NCBI RefSeq assembly: GCF_003604215.1
Contig: NZ_QXGS01000017.1
Coordinates: forward strand, 1-56,439
Length of the DNA: 56,439 bases
From: Teichococcus vastitatis
GTDB lineage: Bacteria; Pseudomonadota; Alphaproteobacteria; Acetobacterales; Acetobacteraceae
Direction of reading: 5' to 3'
A program made the position numbers and the translations under genes. The notes beneath the pieces were generated by a model. The model was not told the origin of the DNA. It ran no database searches and was given only the letters and a program-made list of their open reading frames with translations. Positions within the stretch are counted from its first letter, which is position 1, and each line of letters opens with the position of its first letter. Below are positions 1 to 7,736 of this stretch, in pieces.

Positions 1-83
1 CTGAGGCCGCGACCCGGCCGCCGATGCGGTTCGTCGCCTTCAAGAGCGAGAAGCAGCTCGACGTGCAGATCCTGCACTGCGCG
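1..83 (+). mobile_element. IS110-family transposase fragment
   Basis: The first 80 or so bases read, in frame 3, as a run very close to the middle of the complete IS110-family transposase elsewhere in this window: EAATRPPMRFVAFKSEKQLD against EAATRPAMRFVELKSEAQLD. The match stops abruptly near base 83, where the sequence becomes the antisense 3' end of a Bug-receptor pseudogene. The left part lies outside the window. The DNA differs at many positions from the IS110 copy at 3.3-4.6 kb, so it is a related but distinct element. It can only be an internal transposase remnant. Confidence 0.75.
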
Positions 84-905
84 AACTCGGAGTGCACCAA
101 CTGGTCGAGCTCCTGAGGCGAGGACGTCCGAGCCTCGATGCCTAACTCAGCCAGGCGGAGCTGGAGGGCTGGTGTGACGAGCGTCTGCCTCAGTTCAGCG
201 CAGAGATGCGCGATGATCTCGACCCGCGTTCCTTGGAGCGCGAAGAGCACGGTCCAGGATCGTGCCGCATAGCCGGCAAGCCCTGCTTCCGCCACTGTGA
301 GGATAGCGGGCTGTCGCTGGCTCCGGTGATCGCCTGCCACGGCTAGGATCCGGATCGTGCCGGCTTCCGCTTGAGGAAAGGCAGTAGGCAGGTTGAGAAA
401 GCTGAAGGTGATGCGGCTTGCCATGAGGTCGCTCAGGGCCGGTCCGCCACCCCTGTAGACAATATGGGTCACCGACACACCTGCCCTCATCTGAACAGGT
501 GGTCTGCCAGGTGCTGTGACCCTCCGATTCCTGCTTGCTCCGCTTCGCGGCGAAGCAGTGAGACGAGACCTTGCAGATCCTGAGCCGGGAGGGACGCTGG
601 AACGCAGAGCGCCAGCGGGATATCTTCCAGCACCGAGACGCCAGCAAAGGCCACACGGTGATCCAGATCGCGAGATGGTACGATCAGGGAGGTCATCACG
701 TGGTTGCTGGCCGATGAGATCAGCAAGGTGTAGCCGTCCGCTGCCGCACGGATGGCTACGCCGTGCCGAAGGCTCCGCCGGCGCCGGCACGGTTGTCGAC
801 CATCAAGCTGGTACCGAGCGCTGCCTCCAGGCGGGGTATAGTATCGTTTGATGCACCGGCTGCGAAGGGAACAATCACGGCCACCGTGCGCTTCGGCTAT
901 CGCGA
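81..905 (-). pseudogene. Decayed Bug/TctC-family solute receptor gene
   Basis: Translating the minus strand in pieces gives the hallmarks of the Bug (TctC-like) periplasmic carboxylate-binding family. An N-terminal piece (about 905-756) has IVPFAAGASNDTIPR and VDNRAGAGG. A middle piece (about 770-487) has DGYTLLISSASNHV. A C-terminal piece (about 480-81) has THIVYRGGGPALSDLM and VAEAGLAGY. At least two frameshifts or stops separate them, and a stop precedes the first piece where the signal peptide should be. The C-terminal frame runs unbroken into the IS110 fragment at its end. Family length is about 325 residues, so nearly the whole mature protein is represented but cannot be made. An intact paralogue lies at 12969-13946. 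Confidence 0.85.
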
Positions 906-1217
906 CTAACCAGCCGCAGGGCGGCAGGAGCCGCCTATAGCGTACCTATCAAAGCAAGACAACTCTTGCGTTGCAGCGCTCGCCGTCTGCGACCGCGTTG
1001 TTCCTTCCGCATCGGGCATTCGTTCTCTTTTTGTATTCTTGCGGATAAAGTGCAGAAAACAAACCCATGCTTAAGATCGTTGCATCCCGCAGGATACAAA
1101 ATAACAAGGTCTGGAGGGTATTTCCTCAGAAAGCTTGACGCCAGCGCCTGCTGTCATTCCCGCCTGCTGAGCCTCTGCAAAAGCCGGCATCATGTGGACT
1201 GCCTGCTTCGGAACAGC
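906..1217. other. Intergenic stretch between Bug pseudogene and IS3 remnant
   Basis: About 310 bases with no ORF that resembles a known family. It is somewhat less GC-rich than its surroundings around 1020-1110. It may contain the lost promoter and signal-peptide end of the Bug pseudogene, but nothing there is recognisable. Confidence 0.4.
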
Positions 1218-1627
1218 TGAACTGAGGTGGTCCTCGGGATTCGGGCATTTGGATTAGCTCGGTTAGGCCTCAGAAGGACGGACCCGATGACGAGCAAGCG
1301 GACGCGGTATTCAGCGAAGTTCAAGGTCAAGGTGGCAGTGGAGGCGCTGCGGGGTGAGCTGACGACAGTGCGCCTGGCGACCAAGTGGCGGGCCGTGGAG
1401 GAGATGGCCGCGGGATTTTCCGGCCGGACAGCGGCGCAGGAGACGAAGTCGAAGGAGGCCGAGGTGGAGAAGCTGCATGCTAGGATCGGACAGCTGCTGG
1501 TGGAACAGGACTTGCCCGACGAGAGGCTACGGGGCAGCTGAGATGAGGAGACTGGCGGCCTGACGCCAACCAACCGAGCTTATCCCCTCTACCTAACTGT
1601 GCGGCCAATGGGAACCACCTCAGAACA
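1218..1627 (+). mobile_element. 410-bp IS3-family deletion derivative with both terminal repeats
   Basis: The left end TGAACTGAGGTGGTCC (1218-1233) and the inverted right end TGTTCTGAGGTGGTTCC (1627-1611) share a ten-base core CTGAGGTGGT, and the element begins TG and ends CA as IS3-family elements do. Between them is only a shortened orfA and about 70 further bases; no orfB (DDE transposase) remains. The element is therefore an internally deleted, non-autonomous copy that could still be moved in trans by a full-length relative. The flanking triplets are AGC and GCT, so no target duplication is visible. Confidence 0.65.
1287..1541 (+). pseudogene. IS3-family orfA remnant
   Basis: The frame begins MTSKRTRYSAKFKVKVAVEA, the typical start of an IS3-family OrfA with its helix-turn-helix, and ends with a leucine-zipper-like part (EVEKLHARIGQLLVEQDLP). 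The stretch that normally links them (the second HTH helix and the following region) is missing or altered after RLATKW. At 84 residues it is slightly shorter than a normal OrfA of about 95-100. It lies inside the 410-bp element with intact ends. Alone it cannot catalyse transposition. Confidence 0.7.
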
Positions 1628-2027
1628 GCTCGGCTACAGCCGCTTGACCATTGTTCTCCGCCCGTTGATCTGATGCTGATCGCACCCGGACAAAAAAAAT
1701 CAAACGGACTCGGGAGCGCGGCATAGGTGGAAGGCCTACGGAACGCTCCGGGAACCGGGCGCAATGTCGGGCTTGGCGGTTCCGCCGCAAATGCGACCAC
1801 GGCAGGAACGTTGACTGTCCACATTTACGAAACAAGACCGCCACGGCGCTCCTTGTGCTAACGTGGCTGAAGCGGAACCTCGCCTCTATCGTGGCTCCAG
1901 GATCAATCTTTCGCCGCGGAGCGGGGAGGGGTCAGGCAGTGGTCGCCAGCCTCGGAACACCGGGCGTAGGCCGGAGGCCAAACTCGCAACCACAATTCTC
2001 CGCAGGATAAACGGAAACCATTCCGGT
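1628..2027. other. Intergenic region downstream of the RTX gene
   Basis: Four hundred bases between the IS3 derivative and the stop codon of the RTX gene. Open frames in it are short and unlike any family I know. No clear terminator with a T-run follows the RTX stop codon. Confidence 0.35.
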
Positions 2028-2738
2028 TCAAGCGAAGACAAGGTCGCCTGCACGCAGATTGCTCACGCCTTCCAGCAGAATCTCACCCGTCTCGTAAACG
2101 GCCGGGAAGCTCAGCAGCAGGCCCCTGGCAGTCTGCGTGAAGGTCAGGTCGGCCGCCGAGACGTAGTAGCCGCTGAGATCAATCTTGTCGGTACCAGATT
2201 GGAAATCGCGGATGGTGTCACGCCCGCCATTCGCGTCCGAGGCGTCACCGCTGTCGCTGTAGGCGTAGAGGAAGATATCGCTTCCGGCGCCGCCCCGCAG
2301 GTAATCGGTGCCGTAACCGCTCGAGATGATGTCGTTGCCGTCGCCGCCGCTGATGCCGTCGGTGCCACTTCCGCCATGGAGAATGTCATGGCCGGCGCCA
2401 CCCAGGAGCTGGTCGTTGCCACCACCGCCGAAGATGCGGTCATTGCCCGCGCCGCCATCCAGGAGATCGGCACCGTCGCGCTCGGCATAGGCGAAGGTGG
2501 CGCCGGCCGTCAGGCCACCGGCCCCGTAGCCGTAAATGGTATCATCGCCGCTGCCGCTCTGCACGAAGTCGCTGCCATAGCCAGCATAGATCGTGTCATC
2601 GCCGGAGCCGGAACGGATCGTGTTGTTGCTGAGCTGCGCCGGGGTATCGTGCAGACCATCGCCGTAGATCGTGTAGTTCGCCGTACGAGTAGAGAGGTTA
2701 ATGTTATCCGCTTTTGCGGAACCATAGAAAATTGGCAT
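2028..2738 (-). CDS. RTX (hemolysin-type Ca-binding repeat) protein
   Basis: A 236-residue protein made almost wholly of glycine/aspartate nonapeptides (GSGDDTIYAG, GGAGNDRIFGGGGNDQLLGG, GGDGNDIIS). This is the repeat that folds into a parallel beta-roll binding calcium. The repeats run from about residue 40 to 165. The C-terminal 60 residues (GRDTIRDFQSGTDKIDLSGY and onwards) match the segment that usually closes such rolls and carries the type I secretion signal. There is no N-terminal enzyme domain and no Sec signal, which fits ABC-type (type I) export. No exporter genes are nearby, and the gene is flanked by IS remnants on both sides. Substrate or role cannot be stated: it may be a bare adhesin/matrix-type protein or the surviving repeat module of a larger toxin or protease. 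Confidence 0.85.
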   Translation of the reverse strand: MPIFYGSAKADNINLSTRTANYTIYGDGLHDTPAQLSNNTIRSGSGDDTIYAGYGSDFVQSGSGDDTIYGYGAGGLTAGATFAYAERDGADLLDGGAGNDRIFGGGGNDQLLGGAGHDILHGGSGTDGISGGDGNDIISSGYGTDYLRGGAGSDIFLYAYSDSGDASDANGGRDTIRDFQSGTDKIDLSGYYVSAADLTFTQTARGLLLSFPAVYETGEILLEGVSNLRAGDLVFA

Positions 2739-3005
2739 GGCTTGTTCTCTCTCGGCACAGGCAGGAACGCTCTGTGGAGAGGTTTACCGGACCACTCGAG
2801 TCAATGCTCATGTCGAATCACTAGTATGCACGCATAAGTAGTAAAATACCCGTGAACATACACCATATAATTAATATTCTGTTCACACCTGTTGCCAAGT
2901 AGTGAATCAAAGGAACACCGAGCTGACCTGAGCCGCGGCACTTCTGCCAGCGGCAGGTCGCGTCCGTGGCTTGTTTGGAGACGGACATAGCGGGCAGACG
3001 GTGTC

Positions 3006-3323
3006 CGCAAGAGCAGATCATTGGGGTGTTGCGGGAGCAGGAAGCTGGGCTGAAGGCGGCGGATCTCTGCCGCCAGCATGGGATCTCGGAAGCGACCTCC
3101 TATGCCTGAGAGGCTAGGTATGGCGGCCTTGGTGTGTTGGAAGCCAAGCGGCTGCTGGGCGAGGCGATGCTGGACAACGCCGTGCTGAAGGACCTCGCCG
3201 CAAGAACGTATGGCCCACCCCGTCCGCAAGCAGTTTTGCGACCTGGTCTGATCAGTCTACGCCAACGTATCCGGTCTCGGAGCGACGCCCCGGCCAAGAT
3301 GGAGATCCGCGCGTCCTGGTCCT
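3006..3323 (+). pseudogene. IS3-family (IS407-type) orfA, broken
   Basis: The frame reads EQIIGVLREQEAGLKAADLC then RQHGISEATSYA followed by a stop where a tryptophan codon is expected. It resumes with ARYGGL, EAKRLLGEAMLDNAVLKDL. This is the OrfA of IS407-group IS3 elements, with an internal stop and a short deletion before the zipper. The first codons of orfB (MAHPVRKQFCDLV) follow at about 3209 and then hit a stop. The element is interrupted at 3324 by an IS110-family insertion and its orfB resumes on the far side. Confidence 0.75.
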
Positions 3324-4573
3324 CATAAAGTTCACGGCGTCGAGCGCCATTTTTTGCGTCAGGTTTCCAGTACGCCGATCGACTGTCAGGCCATCTTACT
3401 TCCACCACCCGCAGACCTCATCCAGCCGCTCGCGCCGGGTGGGCGCGAACGACCGATCCCTGGCGCTACGACATGCTCGTGCCCTGCATCCCGAACCGCT
3501 GCCCGCTGCGCAGCACCGCGCAGATGATCCGCGCCAGCTTGGCCGCCAGTGCCACCACCACGGTGTTCACGTGCGCTCGGGCCCGTAGTCCCCCCGCAGC
3601 CAGTCACCCAGTGGTGTTTCGGCCGTCGACAAGCTCGGCAGCGCGGCGCGGGCACCGTGGATCAGCATCTTGCGCAGGTACGCATTGCCGCGCTTGCTGA
3701 TCCCCAGCAGCTTCGGTTTGCCGCCTGTGGTCATCTGCCTGGGCACCAAACCTAGCCACGCCGCCAGATCTCGGCCGCGTCCGAACGTTTCAGCCTTGCC
3801 AACCGCGGCGACCAGCGCCGTCGCGTTCAGGGGGCCGATACCCGGGATCGTGGTCAGCAGACGGGCGGCCTCGTCGGTGCGGGCGTGCAGCGCGAACTCC
3901 TCGTCAAAAGCCAAGATGCGCCGGTCCAGTTCACGCCACTCCGCCCGCTGGTCCTCCACCAGCAGCCGGGTGCGCGGGCTGAGCGCGGCCTGATCCTCGA
4001 CCAGCAAGGCTTCGAGGAACAGTTCCAGCTTGCGCCGTCCCTGGGGCACGGTGATGCCACGCTCGAGCAGGATGGCGCGCAACTGGTTGATCAAGGCCGT
4101 CCGCTCCCCCACCAGTCGGTCCCTGGCACGATGCAGGCTCTGCATGTCGAGCTGGGCTTCGCTCTTGAGCTCCACGAACCGCATGGCCGGTCGGGTCGCC
4201 GCCTCGGCAATCGCCTCCGCATCCCGGTCGTCGTTCTTTTGCGCCTTCACGTAGGGGCGCACGTACTCAGGGGACATCAGCCGGACCTCGTGGCCCTGCT
4301 CGCGCAGCCTGCGGCCGAGGTGGTGCGCTCCACAGCAGGCCTCCATCGCCACTACGCAGCCCGGCATACCCGCCGCCAGCTTGGCGATCCCATCCCGGTG
4401 CAGGCGCCGCCGCATGAGCACGCGCCCTCCCGCATCCAGGCCGACCACGCTGCAGCTGTTCTTGCCCAGGTCGATCCCCAGCACTGCGATCTGCATTGAC
4501 CCGCTCCCATTCCTCCAGTTGCCCCCTCAGCCTAGGGTGAGGAAAGCGAGGGGTGGGCCATCCCATAAAGTTC
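3324..4573 (-). mobile_element. IS110-family insertion element
   Basis: A transposase gene of IS110 family lies between two direct copies of CATAAAGTTC (3324-3333 and 4564-4573), inside an older IS407-type element. About 67 bases lie upstream of the transposase start and about 130 downstream of its restored stop. IS110-family elements lack classical inverted repeats and use a bridge RNA encoded in a non-coding end. The larger 3' non-coding end here resembles the IS1111 arrangement. The boundaries rest on the direct repeats and on continuity of the flanking IS407 reading frames; one copy of the repeat may belong to the target. Confidence 0.65.
3466..4496 (-). pseudogene. IS110-family transposase, frameshifted near the C-terminus
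   Basis: The N-terminal RuvC-like DEDD domain is visible: D9 in VLGIDLGKN, E52 in VVAMEACCG, and D89/D92 in the KNDDRDAEAIAEAA motif. The C-terminal Tnp domain has TTIPGIGPLNATAL and RQMTTGGKPKLLGISKRGNAYLR. The uninterrupted frame gives 309 residues and ends at 3567. Shifting one base in the run of six C at 3590-3595 restores RAHVNTVVVALAAKLARII and extends the protein to a stop at 3466, so a one-base indel in a homopolymer has truncated it by about 33 residues. The frameshift may be real, programmed or a sequencing error. Relatives often have serine where this copy reads TT before GG; whether that matters for catalysis is uncertain. Confidence 0.8.
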
Positions 4574-5360
4574 TGACGCCTGCGGCCAAGGCGGGCGGCG
4601 GCTCACGCCCGGGAGGTGCATGGGATCAGCCCGTGGCAGACATGTTCGCTGCTCGGCGCCGACCGGACGTCGATCCGCTACCGAACCCGGCGCCTTGACG
4701 ATCCGCCAGGTTCGGGCGAGGCGGTGGGAACTGGCGGCCGGACGCCGTCGGTTCGGCTATCGGTGGCTGGGGATCCTGCCGGCATGGGAGGGCGCGGTTG
4801 AACCACCAGAAGCTGCGGCGGCTGCATGCCGAGGAGAAGCTGCCGGTGCGCCGTCGAGGTGGCGGGAAGCGGGCTGTGGGCCTGCGGCCGCCGATGGTGC
4901 TGCCGAAGGCATCGAATCGGCGCTGGTCGCTGGTACTTCGTGTCCGATGCGCTAGCCGGCGGGTGACGGTTCCGCATCCTGGCAGCGGCCGGCGGCTTCA
5001 GCCGCGAGTGCCTGGCGCTGGTGACCGACACGTCGCGATCCGGCGCCCGGGTGGCCCGCGGGCTGGACGCCGTGATGGCGCAGCGAGGTCGCCCCCTGAT
5101 GTGCGCCAGCAACAACGGCACCGAACTCACCAGCAACGCCATGCTGAAGTGGAGCCAGGACCGGCAGGTGGAGTGGCATCCTATCGCCCCTGGCAGGCCG
5201 CGGCAGAACGCCTTCGTGAAAGGCTTCAACGGCCGCTTGCGTGACGAAGGCCTGATCGAAACCCCGTTCACCTCGCTGGCTCACGCCCGAGCGGTGCTGG
5301 CCAGGTAGCAGACCGACTACAACCACGTCCGGCCGCACTCAGCTCACCCTGGGCTGGACT
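4574..5360 (+). pseudogene. IS3-family (IS407-type) orfB, decayed
   Basis: Pieces in several frames match an IS407-type DDE integrase: LGADRTSIRYRTRR (about 4640), LNHQKLRRLHAEEKLPVRRR (4798), [20 protein letters not shown] (about 5010) and [20 protein letters not shown] (5210). Stops and frameshifts separate them. The catalytic residues are lost: the second Asp of the usual SDNGTE reads SNNGTE, and the Glu of the usual FVESFNG reads FVKGFNG. The closing TDYNHVRPHS is preceded by an in-frame stop. It is the other half of the element whose orfA is at 3006. It cannot encode an active transposase. Confidence 0.85.
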
Positions 5361-5384
5361 TTCTTCGGAGAGGTGGAGGTTCCT

Positions 5385-6520
5385 GATGAGGCAAAGGGAA
5401 CTCCATGACGCAGCAGAGACGGTTCACGAGGGACTAAGAGGGCGAGGCGGTCCGGCTGGTCCGGACAAACGGGCGGAGCCAGCACGAGATCGCCGCGGAT
5501 CTCGGGATCGGCCTGTTGACGCTGATTCGATGGATCAGCCGAAGCCGGGACCGGCCAATCGATGCGCCGCACCGCTCCGGACAGGAAGACGTCGCGGCCG
5601 GGTTGAAGCGGCTGCGGCGGGAAAACGAGATCCTCCGCCAGGAGCGGGACATCCCCAGGCGGGCCACGGCTTTTCGCTCGGGAGGGAAGTCGGTGAGGTT
5701 CGCGCTCGTCGATGCGGCGAAGGAGGAGTTCCCCATGCATCATCTCTGCCACGTTCTTGGCGTCAGCCAGAGCGGCTCCTTTGCCTGGAGGCCGCCTGGC
5801 CTGCCGCCGCCAGCACGAGGTGCTGCTCGTCCATGGCCATTCGGCCTTTGCGCTGTCCCATGGCACCTGTGGCAGCCTGCGGATGACGCGGGAACTGCAG
5901 AACAGCGGCCTGGCCGTCGGGCGCCGCCGGACGGCCCGCGTGATGCGGGAGAATGGCCTCCGCGCCCGGCAGACGGGGCGGTTCCGACGAGCCACCAACA
6001 CAGCCACCATGCCTGGCCGATCGCGCCCAACCTGCTGGACCAGGACTTCTCAGCCGATGGCCCCGGCCAGAAGGGGCAGCGACATCTCATGTATCTGGAC
6101 CGCGAAGGCTGGCTGCATCTGGCGGTGGTCATCGACCTGTTCGCACGACGCATTGTCGGCTGGGCCGTGGCGGATCGGCTGCATCGGGAGCTCGCCCTGG
6201 CCGCCCTCCGCAAGGACCTCCTTATACGCCCCCGGCCCCAGGGCTGATCCATCATGCCGACCGTGGCAGCCAGTCCTGCTCCACGGACTACCAGGCCGCC
6301 CTTCGAAAGCACGGCCTCCTGATCTCGATATGGGGCACGGGGACTTGCTACCACAACACGGTGGTGGAGCGTTCTTCAAGACGCTGAAGTCGGAACTCGT
6401 CTGGCGCACCGTCTTCGAGACCCGCCATGAAGCCAAGCAGGCCATCAGCCGCTACATCGACGGCTTCTACACCCTGTCCGGCGCCACTCCGCGCTCCATA
6501 TCGCAAGCCCGGCCTAGTTC
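5385..6520 (+). pseudogene. Third IS3-family element, orfA/orfB decayed
   Basis: A second kind of IS3 element follows directly. OrfA-like sequence (EAVRLVRTNGRSQHEIAADL, LKRLRRENEILRQERDIPRR) runs 5385-5690. OrfB-like sequence starts near 5694 (VRFALVDAAKEEFPMHHLCH) and continues in shifting frames with RMTRELQNSGLAVGRRRTAR, NLLDQDFSADGPGQK and LIHHADRGSQSCSTDYQA, ending near 6515 with YIDGFY. Two stops interrupt the first codons of orfA and at least four frameshifts break orfB. The DRGSQ Asp survives. It is older or faster-decayed than the IS110 copy. No clear terminal repeats were identified. Confidence 0.8.
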
Positions 6521-6986
6521 AAGAGGATGGCTGCCAATCGATCCAACGCCTCCCCACCCAACCAAAGCAAGTCCAGGCGACATCCGCCGAGATTGGCAGG
6601 CGAGCCATCAAGTCCCGGATGGCGGAAATCCTTGCCAACCCGCTCCCGCAACGGCGGACAATCATCGAGAATTTTAGCTCAACCTCAAGAAATTTCTGGG
6701 CTCAGGTTCACCGATCATGAAGCGGCTCACGCCGCCGCCCGGGAAGCTCTCATCGCAGTGCGCTGGATCATGCCGGAAAGCGTGTGGACCCAAAGCATCG
6801 AAGCTCGGGCGTGTTGCCGGAGATGCCGATTTGGCGAGTGTTGGGGAGCTGATGTTTCCGGCTGGGGGGAGGTGAGGGAGGCGAACCGCCTGTGCCACAG
6901 AATCCGACGGATGCACCGCATCATCGCTCCGTTCCGAGGGTCGTGATCCTCAATGCGGCTGGAATAGTCCGCGCCCTTGCACGGTC
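6521..6986. other. Non-coding stretch between IS remnant and GNAT gene
   Basis: About 465 bases with no convincing gene. Short minus-strand frames (for example 6674-6916) have no recognised family. The region follows the end of the IS3 remnant and may include its lost right end. Confidence 0.4.
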
Positions 6987-7463
6987 TCAGGTCGCGCCAC
7001 TGCGCGGACGCTTTCGCAGCGAGCGGACGAAGCCGCGGTTAGCGGCAGTGAAACCGAGCGTCTCGCAAAAAGATGCCAGATCATCGCATTCCTGCTCGGT
7101 GGCAATGGTGAGCTGGTCACAGCCCGCCGTGCGTGCCGCCTGGGAAGCGGCCTTGATCAACAGGCGGCCGATCCCGTTCCGGCGCTCCGCCTCATCGACA
7201 ACCAAGGCGGTGATCTGCGCCACAGGCCGGTCCGCTTGTAAAACGCTGTTCCAGTGAAGAGCGATCAGCGCGCTGACCGCGCCGTTCCACGCGGTGGCCA
7301 CCAGCACAGTGCCGGACGGATCGCCAAGAACCCGTTCCACACGCTCCGCCACCTGACGCTGTTCCACGCACAGTCCGAGTTGTCGGAGCAGGCCCGCGAT
7401 CTCCAGCGTATCTGCGGGCAGGGCGGTCCGGACCTCCACGCCCGAGCGACTGCCAAACACCAT
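6987..7463 (-). CDS. GNAT-family N-acetyltransferase
   Basis: A 158-residue protein with the GNAT fold pattern: VRTALPADTLEIAGLLRQLG at the start, VAQITALVVDEAERRNGIGR for beta-4 and the acetyl-CoA pyrophosphate loop (canonical Q/RxxGxG/A, here RRNGIGRLL, about residues 96-104), then a C-terminal SFCETLGFTA helix-strand. It should transfer an acetyl group from acetyl-CoA to an amine; the acceptor is unknown. I chose ATG at 7463 because the upstream in-frame extension (to 7589) is low-complexity and Arg-rich with no GNAT similarity. It stands alone between IS debris and the MmgE operon. Confidence 0.8.
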   Translation of the reverse strand: MVFGSRSGVEVRTALPADTLEIAGLLRQLGLCVEQRQVAERVERVLGDPSGTVLVATAWNGAVSALIALHWNSVLQADRPVAQITALVVDEAERRNGIGRLLIKAASQAARTAGCDQLTIATEQECDDLASFCETLGFTAANRGFVRSLRKRPRSGAT

Positions 7464-7713
7464 GGTCCCCCCGTCCGAGCTTGTTGAAAAAGCAGGCTGC
7501 CGCGACACAGCCGCCCTGCGCTTTCGTGGAGCGGATCGCTTGGGAAGTCTATGCGCCTTCCCGATCCTGCTGGCGCTTCGACCCTTCACCGGGTCCCAAG
7601 GTTCAGGACCTGCCCCCCGGCGCAGAGGAGTTCATGCCGAATGAAGCTTGTCTGTCGTGGAGCCGCGTTCACCGGGCAGAAAACAAAAAGCCCAGGGTTG
7701 ATCGCCGATTAAT

Positions 7714-7728
7714 CATCGCGACGCGATG
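7714..7728 (-). terminator. Hairpin after the MmgE/PrpD operon
   Basis: CATCGCGACGCGATG is a perfect seven-base inverted repeat around one base, nine bases past the stop codon of the last gene of the operon. A T-rich stretch (GGGCTTTTTGTTTTC on the minus strand) follows about 25 bases later rather than at once, so termination is plausible but not classical. Confidence 0.35.
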
Positions 7729-7736
7729 GTTGCGGA

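Noticed and set aside
2140-2640. Tandem DNA repeat or CRISPR-like array
   Set aside because: The periodicity comes from nonapeptide codons of the RTX protein; there are no unique spacers.
1863-2837. 324-residue plus-strand ORF opposite the RTX gene
   Set aside because: It is the antisense of a Gly/Asp repeat gene; GC-rich repeat codons leave the opposite strand open. The minus-strand frame is a clear RTX protein.
6000-6520. Functional IS3 transposase through frameshifting
   Set aside because: IS3 uses one programmed -1 frameshift between orfA and orfB; here there are several shifts inside orfB plus early stops, so decay is the explanation.
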